NCBI GenBank assembly: GCA_035524755.1
Contig: DATKOD010000024.1
Span: forward strand, 1 to 27,213
Direction of reading: 5' to 3'
Source of the DNA: JAGOPO01 sp035524755
GTDB taxonomy: Bacteria > Patescibacteriota > Minisyncoccia > 2-02-FULL-40-12 > GWA2-44-9
DNA length: 27,213 nt
Of this stretch, positions 7,034 through 14,605 are shown in pieces. The notes under the pieces were generated by a model, which worked only from the letters and a program-made list of their open reading frames with translations, was not told the DNA's origin and ran no database searches. How positions within the stretch are numbered: position 1 is the stretch's first letter; the number at the start of each line of letters is the position of its first letter. The position numbers were made by a program, and so were the translations under genes.

Positions 7034-7666
7034 ATGGGATTCTTCAGCTCCGTGAAGCGGACCGTCATCATCCTCGTGGTGCTGGCGATCTCGCTCATGC
7101 TGGCGGTCATCATCGGACTCTTCAGCGCGATCCGCGTCTTCGGCCCGGTCGTCGTCGGCGTGTTCGCCATCGCGCTCTGCCCGGTCATCGGCCTGTTCGG
7201 ACTCTGGGTCAAGGAACGTGTGTCGCCCGCCATAGGTAAGGTGTTCATCGTCGCGGCGCTCATCATCCTGGTGGCGACCATCTTCCAGTTCAAGTTCCCG
7301 GGCGTGTTCAGACTCGGTGGGGCCGGCATCGACACGGTCAACCGTGCGTCCGAGACGCAGGCACTGCTGATGGAAACCCCGCGTGAGGTGCCCTGTGCCT
7401 CTCCGTGGTTCATAGGCGATGCCGAGCACTCGCGGCCGCGGTATTGGTGGTCGTCCCGGGACGATCCCATCGTCTGCTACGATCGCCCGGGCAAGCACCC
7501 GAAGCTCGGCGTCGAGCTCGTCGCCGTGACCGCACCCATCGTGGAGCTCATCGAAACCCAACACGCGCGACCGACGCCGGCACCGGTGATCATCGCCGTA
7601 CAAGCCACACCGACACCGGTCACCGAAGTCGCGTGGTCGGAACCCGTGACACCGCCGCGTCAGTAG
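7034..7666 (+). CDS. Membrane protein with Pro-rich tail, unknown function
   Basis: The protein has 210 residues. Three hydrophobic helices lie at about residues 10-32, 36-58 and 65-85. A soluble part follows with two Cys (VPCASPW and PIVCYDR) that could form a disulfide, and a C-terminal tail with RPTPAP and QATPTPVTE, like the linkers of the exported proteins in this window. I do not recognise the family. It begins 2 bases after the preceding gene, whose AAGGAG end serves as ribosome binding site, and is followed by a terminator at 7675. Confidence 0.78.
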   Translation: MGFFSSVKRTVIILVVLAISLMLAVIIGLFSAIRVFGPVVVGVFAIALCPVIGLFGLWVKERVSPAIGKVFIVAALIILVATIFQFKFPGVFRLGGAGIDTVNRASETQALLMETPREVPCASPWFIGDAEHSRPRYWWSSRDDPIVCYDRPGKHPKLGVELVAVTAPIVELIETQHARPTPAPVIIAVQATPTPVTEVAWSEPVTPPRQ

Positions 7667-7674
7667 TCGTCACG

Positions 7675-7708
7675 AAGACCGGGAGCATCGCTCCCGGTCT
7701 TTTCTTTT
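7675..7708 (+). terminator. Rho-independent terminator of the 6714-7666 operon
   Basis: AAGACCGGGAGC, loop ATC, then GCTCCCGGTCTT runs into TTTTCTTTT. The stem is long and GC-rich with a clear T-run. The convergent DUF1295 gene stops only 6 bases further. Confidence 0.92.
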
Positions 7709-7714
7709 GCATCA

Positions 7715-8476
7715 TTAAAACCAGGGCAACAGTTCGCTGGTACGCCGTGCGTACGCACGGTACTCGGCGTTCTCGAGCAGATGAGATTCCACGAGCGGGA
7801 TCGAGCGGAGCAGTATCCAACCGCTGAGCGCGAGCGGACCGATGATGGTGACCCAGCCGCCGGGCACGGAAAGTGCGATGAACCAGATGCCCCACCACAT
7901 CATCAGTTCACCGAAATAGTTCGGATGCCGACTGTAATGCCACAGGCCGTCCATCAGCATCCGACCGTGATTGGACGGCGTCTTCATGAACCGCATCAGT
8001 TGGAAATCCGCTATGGTTTCGAACGCGTATCCGATGACCCACACCACGAGACCGAAGTAGTCCACCCATGTGGACATCGGCCCGCCGAACGTCACGACCC
8101 ATAATGCCGGTGCGGCCACGAGAACGAGCATCACCGCCCGGAGCGCGAACACGCTCACGAAGCTCCGAAGCACGTACCAATTGCCCCACGCCGTGCGCAG
8201 TCTTGCGTATCGCCAATGCTCGGGACTACCCCAATCGCGCATGACGACATGGGTAACGAGTCGCATTCCCCATACCGCGACCAGGACAAGGACCAGCACC
8301 GCCCTGAGGCCCACCGGTTGCTGCCAGAGGTACGCGGCGACCACCGCGGTCACCACGGCGAAACCCCACCCGATATCCACAACGCCGGCGTTGTGCCGTG
8401 CCGCGGCGATGAGAAACAGTCCGAGCATCAACCAGAACACAATCAGTCCGGCGAGTGCTAGTGTGGCGCTGAACAT
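7715..8476 (-). CDS. DUF1295 membrane protein (steroid 5-alpha-reductase C-terminal-like)
   Basis: The protein has 253 residues and about six membrane helices. The C-terminal half has the family pattern: FETIADFQLMRF, the turn NHGRMLMDGLWHYSRHPNYFG, FIALSVPGGW, and ESHLLENAEYRAYARRTSELLPWF at the end. The RHPNYFGE motif is the NADPH-binding signature of this isoprenylcysteine methyltransferase/steroid reductase superfamily. The substrate is unknown; a lipid is likely. I chose ATG 8476 because the next upstream Mets lack any family sequence and a TACAAT -10 lies 6 bases before this ATG. It diverges from hisS. Confidence 0.88.
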   Translation of the reverse strand: MFSATLALAGLIVFWLMLGLFLIAAARHNAGVVDIGWGFAVVTAVVAAYLWQQPVGLRAVLVLVLVAVWGMRLVTHVVMRDWGSPEHWRYARLRTAWGNWYVLRSFVSVFALRAVMLVLVAAPALWVVTFGGPMSTWVDYFGLVVWVIGYAFETIADFQLMRFMKTPSNHGRMLMDGLWHYSRHPNYFGELMMWWGIWFIALSVPGGWVTIIGPLALSGWILLRSIPLVESHLLENAEYRAYARRTSELLPWF

Positions 8477-8482
8477 AGTTCC

Positions 8483-8491
8483 ATTGTACCA
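8483..8491 (-). promoter_or_regulatory. Extended -10 (TGG-TACAAT) six bases before the DUF1295 start
   Basis: On the minus strand TACAAT (8483-8488) preceded by TGG stands 6 bases before the ATG at 8476. This is the same layout as upstream of the gene starting at 18639. No good -35 is visible; an extended -10 can compensate. The mRNA would be leaderless. Confidence 0.45.
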
Positions 8492-8501
8492 TGAGTCCAT
8501 C

Positions 8502-9827
8502 ATGGACCGCATCGATTCACAGCCGCCTTCGGGCTTTCGCGACCTATTGCCTGCCGACGCCGCCGCGCGCCAGGCGATGATGGACCGCATCGCCGGCATC
8601 TTCCGCAGGCACGGGTTCTCGTCCATCGACACGCCGGCGTTGGAGCGTGTAGACGTCCTGACCGGCGGCGAAGCGGAAGTCTCCAAGCAGATGTACCGTG
8701 CGAAGCTGACCGACAACGACGAACCGCTCGGCCTCCGCTTCGACCTTACTGTTCCCTTGGCCCGCTACGTTGCTGCGCATGCCGACGAGCTCACGTTCCC
8801 GTTCGCCCGGTACCACATCGGCAACGTCTGGCGCGGCGAACACGCACAGGCCGGCAGGTACCGTCAGTTCATCCAGTGCGACGCCGATATCGTCGGTCCC
8901 CGGTCCATCGTCGCCGACGCTGAGATCATCGCGTTGATGTACGACGTGTTCCGCGACCTCGGCCTGGCGGACAAGATCATCATCGGCGTTTCTAACCGCA
9001 AGGTGCTCGATGGTCTGTCGGACTTCCTGAATTTCGACGCGTCCCGCACGCCCGCCGTGCTGCGCGCCATCGATAAGCGAGCCCGCATGGGATGGGATGC
9101 GGTCGCCGCCGAGCTCACCGCGAAGATCGGTCTGGACGACCAGCAGGTCGATGCCATACGCGAGCTCCTGGACTTGTCGGCGGATTCTGCCGAATCCTTG
9201 TTGGACAAAGCACATGCCATGCTTCAGTTCTCTCCCCGATCGCATGAAGGCATCGAAGAATTGCGCCGACTCACTGCGCTGGTGGACGGTCTCGGAGTCC
9301 CCCGCTCATCATGGGCCGTCGACCTCTCCATCGCCCGCGGCCTTGGCTACTACACCGGTACCGTGTTCGAAACGACGTTGACCGCACTGCCGGCATTCGG
9401 GTCGGTCTGTTCCGGCGGCCGGTACGACGACCTCGTGTCGCGATTCGCCCCGATGAAACTCTCGGGCGTGGGCATGAGCGTCGGTATGGACCGGCTGTTC
9501 GCGGCCTTAGACGAACTCGGCCTGGTGCCTCCGACAGCCGCATCACCGGCTCGCGTCGCCGTACTTGATTTCGATGCGACTGCGCGACCGACGGTGCTGA
9601 AGATCGCCTCGGACTTGCGCAATGCCGGCGTGCCGACCACGCTCTATCTCGGTTCCGACGAGTCGCTCAAGGGTCAGCTCGCATGGGCGGTCAAAGGCGG
9701 ATTTCCTTTCGCGGTCATCATCGGCGCCAAAGAGCACGAACGTGGCGTCGCACAGCTGAAGAATCTCGCCGAGCGCACGCAGGACGAAGTGCCGTTCGCG
9801 CAACTCGCCGGCCGGCTCGCGGTGTGA
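8502..9827 (+). CDS. hisS: Histidine--tRNA ligase
   Basis: The 441-residue enzyme charges tRNA-His with histidine in the cytosol. It is a class II synthetase: the N-terminus SGFRDLLPADA, motif 1 region, LRFDLTVPLARY, motif 2 (WRGEHAQAGRYRQFIQCDADI), the histidine-specific RGLGYYTGTVFE, SGGRYDDL, motif 3 (GVGMSVGMDRLF) and the C-terminal anticodon-binding domain from about residue 345 (VAVLDFD, TTLYLGSDESLKGQLAWAVKGG). Length is normal. ATG 8502 fits the family N-terminus; an upstream extension of the frame is a shadow of DUF1295. No Shine-Dalgarno is seen, and the start is only 25 bases from the divergent DUF1295 start. Confidence 0.96.
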   Translation: MDRIDSQPPSGFRDLLPADAAARQAMMDRIAGIFRRHGFSSIDTPALERVDVLTGGEAEVSKQMYRAKLTDNDEPLGLRFDLTVPLARYVAAHADELTFPFARYHIGNVWRGEHAQAGRYRQFIQCDADIVGPRSIVADAEIIALMYDVFRDLGLADKIIIGVSNRKVLDGLSDFLNFDASRTPAVLRAIDKRARMGWDAVAAELTAKIGLDDQQVDAIRELLDLSADSAESLLDKAHAMLQFSPRSHEGIEELRRLTALVDGLGVPRSSWAVDLSIARGLGYYTGTVFETTLTALPAFGSVCSGGRYDDLVSRFAPMKLSGVGMSVGMDRLFAALDELGLVPPTAASPARVAVLDFDATARPTVLKIASDLRNAGVPTTLYLGSDESLKGQLAWAVKGGFPFAVIIGAKEHERGVAQLKNLAERTQDEVPFAQLAGRLAV

Positions 9828-9850
9828 TATAGGGATCCCAGGAGGTTCCC

Positions 9851-10312
9851 GTGACCAAGACGGAGCGCGTCACGCGCATGATGAAGCGCGGCATGACCTC
9901 GGGAAGGGTCATCGCACAGCGGACCGGATTCAGCCTGCAGTACGTGTACCGGATCATGTGGGCGAGCCGCAATCCGGAGCAGGCCAGAGCATCACAGAAG
10001 AAGTGGCTCAAGGGTCTTCCGCGGCATCGCCGGCGGTCCATGCGCATCGGATTGCCGTCAGTGGACAGGGCACGCATCGCGAACTTCCGTCGTCATCAGC
10101 GCGAAACGAAGAAGGTCGCGAAACGGAGGTGTCAGCCGTGGACAGCCGCGGACCTGCGGTTCATCGAAACGCACGCGACCGTACTCACGGTGCACGAGAT
10201 GGCGGTCGCGCTCGGGCGCACGTACCATGCGCTCGTCAGGAAGGCGCAGCGCGTGCGCATCCCCCTGGGCTACGAACAGAAGACCGGACTGAACGCCCAG
10301 CAGTTCAAGTAG
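9851..10312 (+). CDS. DNA-binding protein with N-terminal HTH and C-terminal SANT/Myb-like helix bundle
   Basis: The protein has 153 residues and is very basic. Residues 1-40 read as a helix-turn-helix (VTRMMKRGMTSGRVIAQRTGFSLQYVYRIMWASR). A basic middle follows. Residues 95-145 (PWTAADLRFIETHATVLTVHEMAVALGRTYHALVRKAQRV) match a SANT/Myb-like domain, where the conserved W and the last helix contact DNA. The combination suggests a phage-like or nucleoid-associated DNA-binding protein; the target is unknown. It starts with GTG, supported by AGGAGG 5 bases upstream, 23 bases after hisS, and is probably cotranscribed. It ends at a terminator. Confidence 0.8.
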   Translation: MTKTERVTRMMKRGMTSGRVIAQRTGFSLQYVYRIMWASRNPEQARASQKKWLKGLPRHRRRSMRIGLPSVDRARIANFRRHQRETKKVAKRRCQPWTAADLRFIETHATVLTVHEMAVALGRTYHALVRKAQRVRIPLGYEQKTGLNAQQFK

Positions 10313-10330
10313 GAAACGGACGCCAAGCGC

Positions 10331-10359
10331 ACGGGAGCCTAACGGCTCCCGTTTTCTTT
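10331..10359 (+). terminator. Terminator overlapping the end of the convergent FMN reductase gene
   Basis: ACGGGAGCC, loop TAAC, GGCTCCCGT and TTTTCTTT form a strong terminator for the plus-strand gene. The stem and loop also encode the last residues and the TAG stop of the minus-strand gene ending at 10339. Confidence 0.9.
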
Positions 10360-10899
10360 GAGTTTCGGCGCGAGTTCCAACAGTCGCGCCACAAGTTGCG
10401 TGACCCGCTCGTTCATCTTCGGGTCTTTGAGCGTGCCGTCGCCATTGAATGCGTTTCCGGCGAGACCGACGCAGACTTGCGGCTGCGGGATGACCCAGGT
10501 CGTATCCGTTCCCAACAGGGCCTGGCGCACGTGCATCTGTCCGCGCGCGGTGCCGTACGGGCCGGTGGAGGCGCCCATGAGCGCGATGACCGAATTCTTC
10601 CACGCGACATCGCCGCGCGACGCCCAGTCGATGGCGTTCTTGAGCCCGCCGGGGATCGAAAAGTTGTATTCGGGGCTCACGATAAGGATCGCATTCGCTG
10701 CGGCGACCTGGTCGAAGAAGCGCTGAGCGGCGGCAGGCCACGGCTGGACATCCAGGTCTTCGTTGTAGAGTGGGATGTCGCCGATGGGGGCCTCGGTGAC
10801 CGTCGCACCGGCGACCTCCAATGCCTTGGTCGCCACGGCAAGCAATTTCCGGTTGTAGGAATCCTTGCGCAACGAACCACAGATGGTGAGGACGTTCAT
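10339..10899 (-). CDS. NAD(P)H-dependent FMN reductase family flavoprotein
   Basis: The 186-residue flavodoxin-fold protein has the FMN phosphate loop GSLRKDSYNRKL at its start, IPLYNEDLD, and the family signature SPEYNFSIPGGLKNAIDWASR in the middle, then LMGASTGPYGTARGQ. It should reduce FMN, quinones or azo compounds with NAD(P)H in the cytosol. Its ATG shares one base with the stop of the tRNA-binding-domain gene (TGATG), so translation is coupled. The last codons and stop lie inside the terminator hairpin of the opposing gene. It might supply reduced flavin to the redox module at 22-24 kb, but nothing in the sequence proves this. Confidence 0.92.
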   Translation of the reverse strand: MNVLTICGSLRKDSYNRKLLAVATKALEVAGATVTEAPIGDIPLYNEDLDVQPWPAAAQRFFDQVAAANAILIVSPEYNFSIPGGLKNAIDWASRGDVAWKNSVIALMGASTGPYGTARGQMHVRQALLGTDTTWVIPQPQVCVGLAGNAFNGDGTLKDPKMNERVTQLVARLLELAPKLKENGSR

Positions 10900-11228
10900 C
10901 AGTTGATCTTGCTGCCCGCGGGTACTTCCCGCTCGAGACGAAGCAACACCGGCACATCGTTGCCGTCGCGTGCCGCCAGGAGCATGCCGTTCGATTCATT
11001 GCCCATCAGCGTGCGCGGTTCCAGATTCGCGACGATGATGATCTGGGAACCGACGAGCGTCTCGGGTGCGTATGCTTTGCCCACGCCTGCGACGATCTGT
11101 CGCGGTCCGAGCTCTCCCACGTCCAACTGCAATTTGAGCAATTTCTCCGAACCCTCGACACGCTCCGCCTCCGTCACCGTCGCAACCCTGAACTCGAGCT
11201 TCGTGAAATCGTCGTATGATGCGTTCAT
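10899..11228 (-). CDS. Stand-alone tRNA-binding OB-fold protein, MetRS beta-subunit type
   Basis: The protein has 109 residues and consists only of the EMAP-II/Arc1p-type tRNA-binding domain. LEFRVATV, VEGSEKLLKLQLDVG, RQIVAGVGKAYAPETLVG, VANLEPRTLMGNESNGMLLAA and PAGSKIN align well with the C-terminal domain of bacterial MetG and less well with the chaperone-like CsaA. In many bacteria the domain is fused to methionyl-tRNA synthetase; here it is free and would act in trans. The start overlaps the PEBP stop as ATGA. Confidence 0.85.
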   Translation of the reverse strand: MNASYDDFTKLEFRVATVTEAERVEGSEKLLKLQLDVGELGPRQIVAGVGKAYAPETLVGSQIIIVANLEPRTLMGNESNGMLLAARDGNDVPVLLRLEREVPAGSKIN

Positions 11229-11896
11229 GGTCGGGAACGTGAATAGATGCCGGTCAGTTGGGCGGTGGCGATGACATCGCCGGCAGCATCGCGCGCAGTG
11301 AGCGTGAAGATGTAGTGGTGAGTTCCTGACGGCGGACAGGGTGGTTTGAACCCATCCCTCGTTGTGATTGTCGCCGTGTCCGGAGCGAGGTCATTGAGGA
11401 CCCAGTGCGTGAACGTACCGCGCGGAGCGTCCGGATCGGTCACTACCAGCGAAAGCGATACCGCACCAGCGGGAACGTCAGCGATCGAAAGCGGCGGAGG
11501 CGTACCTGCGCCGTCACACGTGAACTCGGTCGGAATGCTTCCCCCCTCGGAAAATGCAGTGCTCGTGATGCGCATGGGACCGATGAGTTGCGTGATTTCC
11601 ACTTCAGGATGACATTGACTGAAGACGGTTGCAAGGTATGCGCAACTCGTGCCGGTGGTCCTGCCGAAGATCTCCACCGAACCCGACGTGATCGGCGCCG
11701 GTCCGTCCCCCGACCAGTACGCCTCGACCAGGGTACCTGTACCGTGCGCTTCGATGACCAATCCTGAGCCGCCGACCAGCACGCCGCGGATGGTCCCCTG
11801 CCACTGGGCATACGGGTCATACTTCGGGCGCAGCGGAGACACAGCTACGGCAAGCACCACGAGACCAACGATGCCCGCGAACGCATATTTCTTCAT
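11225..11896 (-). CDS. Exported PEBP-family (YbhB-like) protein with N-terminal extension
   Basis: The protein has 223 residues. Residues 3-20 are a signal or anchor. Residues 25-100 are an unrecognised beta-rich extension (GVLVGGSGLVIEAHGTGTL) containing two Cys. Residues 105-220 are a PEBP domain: MRITSTAF, GGSIPTEFTCDGAGTPPPLSI, LVVTDPDAPRGTFTHWVLNDL and THHYIFTLTA. DPDAP and GTFTHWV line the ligand pocket. Bacterial members are poorly understood; a bound anionic ligand is likely. The extension is unusual, since most bacterial YbhB-like proteins carry only the domain. Both ends overlap neighbours as ATGA. Confidence 0.86.
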   Translation of the reverse strand: MKKYAFAGIVGLVVLAVAVSPLRPKYDPYAQWQGTIRGVLVGGSGLVIEAHGTGTLVEAYWSGDGPAPITSGSVEIFGRTTGTSCAYLATVFSQCHPEVEITQLIGPMRITSTAFSEGGSIPTEFTCDGAGTPPPLSIADVPAGAVSLSLVVTDPDAPRGTFTHWVLNDLAPDTATITTRDGFKPPCPPSGTHHYIFTLTARDAAGDVIATAQLTGIYSRSRP

Positions 11897-12501
11897 CGGT
11901 AGACGACGAGTTTCCCCGCACTGATCTCCACCGGATCCGCAGGGCGCAGTTCTTTGCGCTGCCGCGCGGTGAGTATCGGATGATGACGACTGCCGTCCAG
12001 CGCTTCCGCGATATCCCAAAGGTCGTCGTCACGTGTCATCCATCCCGTACCGTGACGGCGGACCACATCGTACGGTTCTGAGAAGTCTTTCATGGTCTTC
12101 CGGCCGTTCTTGTTCAGGAAATATTCATGGAAATACGACAACGACAGCTCGCGGACCGTTCGATAGACCGGCTCGCGGTACCGCAATACGGCATGGTTCG
12201 TCTTCGAAACCGCACCCCAACAGCCGTGCCGCTTAAAAAGTGCCACGACATGATCTAGGTCGTCATCATCGGATCTGAGGTCCAGGAGAAGTGGCCGGGC
12301 ACCGTTCATCCAGAATGCGGCGGCCGCCAGAAGCGCACCTTCGATGCAGTGCGCCGAGCGGTCGCGCAGGACCCGACGCGGCGAACGCAACATGTCATTG
12401 CCCGAATCGTGGCTGTACCTGAGCGTCTCAAGGAAGTCCTGGACCCGCCGCGGCGTGCTCAGACGGCGTAACAGACGAGATTCAGGACCGTTGAGCGACA
12501 T
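11893..12501 (-). CDS. Putative transglutaminase-like protein
   Basis: The protein has 202 residues if it starts at ATG 12501, overlapping the AlbA gene by 20 bases; ATG 12525 is an alternative. The central part (AHCIEGALLAAAAFW, ARPLLLDLRS, DLDHVVALF, CWGAVSKTNHAVLRYREPVYR, ELSLSYFHEYF) resembles a widespread family of unknown function whose Cys followed by His after about 30 residues recalls the transglutaminase/cysteine-protease fold. The third triad residue is not obvious. It lacks a signal peptide. It is coupled to the PEBP gene through ATGA. The fold assignment is inference. Confidence 0.5.
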   Translation of the reverse strand: MSLNGPESRLLRRLSTPRRVQDFLETLRYSHDSGNDMLRSPRRVLRDRSAHCIEGALLAAAAFWMNGARPLLLDLRSDDDDLDHVVALFKRHGCWGAVSKTNHAVLRYREPVYRTVRELSLSYFHEYFLNKNGRKTMKDFSEPYDVVRRHGTGWMTRDDDLWDIAEALDGSRHHPILTARQRKELRPADPVEISAGKLVVYR

Positions 12502-13462
12502 GGAAATGTGAGGCGATGTACGCATGCGCGTCCGACATCTTCAGCGCGGTCGTCCCGTTGCCGGCCCGGACGAAGAATTCCTCCTTTCCCTCATCGGCGA
12601 GATAGACCGGTCGCATCGCGGAGGCGACCGTAACGACCGCACACGGTTTTTCTTCATGTACGAACGGCCTAATGGAAACATGCTGACGGACGTCATTGCC
12701 GATCATGGCCGCGAGCACGTTCAGGAAGTGTGTCTGGAATCCGTCCATGGAACGGCGCGCCAGCGTCTGGATATCGTGTTCCAACCCCACGATGGAACCG
12801 TCATCTCCCACTCCCAGGAGCAACTGGCCGCCATGGCCGTTCATGAACGCCGCGACGGTCTTCATGGCAGCCTTCTCCAGCGCGCGGTTCACGCTCTTGG
12901 TCTTCAGGTCCCAGCGGAACGTTGCCTTCCGTTCCAATCGTTCGTGTTCCGCCTCCCCTACGAGACGGAGCGGTTCGGTATCCATCGGAGCAGGCACGTG
13001 CCGCATCAAACGGGTGGCGAGGTCCGACGGATCCGCCGCATACGTGAGTTTCATCAGGCGCGTTCCCACCGCATCACGTGCGGTAATGCTGCCATAGTGC
13101 GCCAGTCTGCCGAGCAGATTCTGGTCGAACGTGACCGCCGCGATGCGTTCCAATGAGACGACCCTGTGATGACGGATGACCACGCCGCGGTGATGGCTGA
13201 GCTTGCCGTCAGAGACCGAGAGCGTCTCGCGCTGCCAGGAAAAGAAGATGTACATGATGAGCGCGACTTCGACCAGGAACAGGAACACCATCTGGGCGAT
13301 CTGGAACGGAATGACCTCGTCGATATACGGCAAACTACGCCATATCTGGGCATAATACGACAGTGAACCGGCGAAATAGTACAACGCCATCGCGCAGAAC
13401 TGGAGCGCGATGAAATTGCGCACGATGACGATGGGACTTTTGCGGATGATGTCCTGGGGCAC
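12482..13462 (-). CDS. Membrane protein with bacterial PH domain fused to an AlbA_2 (Schlafen-type) domain
   Basis: I start it at GTG 13462 (326 residues) because the in-frame ATG at 13501 lies in the T-run of the preceding terminator. Two membrane helices lie near residues 15-40 and 50-75. A bPH2-like domain follows (ETLSVSDGKLSHHRGVVIRHHRVVSLERIAAV), then, from about residue 170, an AlbA_2 domain: FRWDLKTK, VAAFMNGHGGQLLLGVGDDGSIVGLEHD, IRPFVHEEKPCAVVTV and EEFFVRAGNGTTALKMSDAHAYIASHF. AlbA_2 domains bind nucleic acid or nucleotides and often occur in defence or regulatory proteins. Membrane attachment through a PH module is unusual. It heads a five-gene overlapping run. Confidence 0.75.
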   Translation of the reverse strand: MPQDIIRKSPIVIVRNFIALQFCAMALYYFAGSLSYYAQIWRSLPYIDEVIPFQIAQMVFLFLVEVALIMYIFFSWQRETLSVSDGKLSHHRGVVIRHHRVVSLERIAAVTFDQNLLGRLAHYGSITARDAVGTRLMKLTYAADPSDLATRLMRHVPAPMDTEPLRLVGEAEHERLERKATFRWDLKTKSVNRALEKAAMKTVAAFMNGHGGQLLLGVGDDGSIVGLEHDIQTLARRSMDGFQTHFLNVLAAMIGNDVRQHVSIRPFVHEEKPCAVVTVASAMRPVYLADEGKEEFFVRAGNGTTALKMSDAHAYIASHFHVAQRS

Positions 13463-13483
13463 GGAGTCATGGTAGCAGAAAAG

Positions 13484-13492
13484 TTGTCCACA
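13484..13492 (+). promoter_or_regulatory. DnaA-box-like site TTGTCCACA
   Basis: TTGTCCACA differs from the DnaA consensus at one position that tolerates change. It lies between the terminator at 13502 and the bPH/AlbA start, where a promoter is expected, so DnaA could influence that operon. Confidence 0.2.
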
Positions 13493-13501
13493 TCGGGCCA
13501 T

Positions 13502-13527
13502 GAAAAACGCCCGGGAATCACCCCGAG
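13502..13527 (-). terminator. Terminator of the DUF763-rlpA operon
   Basis: On the minus strand CGCTCGGG, loop GTGATT, CCCGGGCG and TTTTT form a terminator. The loop contains the TGA stop of the 98-residue gene, so the hairpin includes the end of its coding sequence. Confidence 0.8.
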
Positions 13528-13814
13528 CGCGCTGCGGAACGCCGACGTAGCCAGTCCAGCCAATGCCAGCACCCCATACCGATGACGAACCAGAACGATG
13601 CCCAAGCCACCAGCGCCCAGTAGATCATCGAACTCAGGGTGGCGCTGAACGCCGTCGGCTCGCCTGTGCCGAACACCGCTGCGAAGAGCGTGTTCGCAAA
13701 ACCCATGGTCGCCAGCCGCCAAGAATCGTACGCGACGATGATGGCCTGGACGACCATCAGGAACCCAGCGGCAACAAAGCAGAGCAGTCTGCACATCCGC
13801 ACGAAAAAGAGCAT
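13518..13814 (-). CDS. Small membrane protein, unknown function
   Basis: The protein has 98 residues with two clear membrane helices (CFVAAGFLMVVQAIIVAY near residues 12-29 and MIYWALVAWASFWFVIGMGCW near 63-83) and a possible weaker one between them, ending in basic residues. I do not recognise the family. The start is certain: AGGAGGTAAG precedes the ATG, and these AGG AGG TAA bases are also the last codons of rlpA. It closes the DUF763-rlpA operon; its stop lies in the terminator loop. Confidence 0.8.
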   Translation of the reverse strand: MLFFVRMCRLLCFVAAGFLMVVQAIIVAYDSWRLATMGFANTLFAAVFGTGEPTAFSATLSSMIYWALVAWASFWFVIGMGCWHWLDWLRRRSAARSG

Positions 13815-13815
13815 C

Positions 13816-14601
13816 TTACCTCCTGCACGGATTGTCCAATGCGGTGGAATCCAGCCGTTCCAGATAGACCGCCGCAAGATCGACGCCGCCCAGTTCATCC
13901 ATGGCCGCACGCGACAGATCGATGATACGGCTATCGACATACGGTCCGCGGTCGTTGATGCGCACGACGACATCCTTCCCGGTCTGCTGGGATACGACAC
14001 GGACCATCGACTGCAATGGCAGTGTCCGGTGCGCAGCGGTCAGGGCATGCATATCATAGATCTCCCCGGATGCGGCGAGCCGTCCCTGAAACCCCGGTCC
14101 GTACCACGACGCGACCCCGTACTGCCACGGATCCGGCTGGATGATGATGGCCTGATCCGTCCACAGGTCGGTCAGCGACTGACAGAGATTGATGGCATCC
14201 GCCTGCCGGGTTGTCAACGGGATATCGAACCATTCCAGCGCATCGGCGACGGTCCGGACTTCACCGCGCGATACGTAATTCATCACATCCATCATGATGG
14301 AACGATCGACCGTGCCATGATCGACGATGGTGACCGTCCGTCGGAGGTCACGTACCAATGTGAACACGTTCGCCCTCGCCTGCGTCAGGTCCAGCCCGTA
14401 CAACGGACCTCCCCATCCTGACCATGTGTGCGTGCCGGCATCGAGCCTGATGTACGCCTGACGATCATACGTAAGTCCCGCGCTGAATCCGAACGCGATC
14501 AGGAGCATCAGCGCGGGCACGAGCCGGCGCGCGGTCGCGGTGAAGAACCGTTTCCAGCGAGCTGCCTTCCACCGCTCCCATATCTTCGGGTAGAGTCGCA
14601 T
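13816..14601 (-). CDS. RlpA-like double-psi beta-barrel protein with possible DUF348/G5-like region
   Basis: The protein has 261 residues. A basic N-terminus and a helix at about 27-45 anchor it. The middle (ADALEWFDIPLTTRQADAIN) resembles the DUF348/G5-type domains of resuscitation-promoting and 3D-domain proteins, although the match is loose. Residues 165-250 are an RlpA domain: YGVASWYGPGFQGRLAASGE, HRTLPL, VRVVSQQTGKDVVVRINDRGPY and IIDLSRAAMDELG, including the Asp of NDRGP and the GRLAASGE loop. RlpA proteins cut or bind naked peptidoglycan strands. It starts 4 bases after the DUF763 stop. Confidence 0.88.
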   Translation of the reverse strand: MRLYPKIWERWKAARWKRFFTATARRLVPALMLLIAFGFSAGLTYDRQAYIRLDAGTHTWSGWGGPLYGLDLTQARANVFTLVRDLRRTVTIVDHGTVDRSIMMDVMNYVSRGEVRTVADALEWFDIPLTTRQADAINLCQSLTDLWTDQAIIIQPDPWQYGVASWYGPGFQGRLAASGEIYDMHALTAAHRTLPLQSMVRVVSQQTGKDVVVRINDRGPYVDSRIIDLSRAAMDELGGVDLAAVYLERLDSTALDNPCRR

Positions 14602-14605
14602 CGCT

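Noticed and set aside
9958..11274. A 438-codon open frame on the plus strand
   Set aside because: It runs across three well-supported genes, two of them on the opposite strand, has low-complexity composition and no ribosome binding site.
12524..13156. A 210-codon plus-strand frame
   Set aside because: It lies opposite the bPH/AlbA gene, which has recognisable domains.
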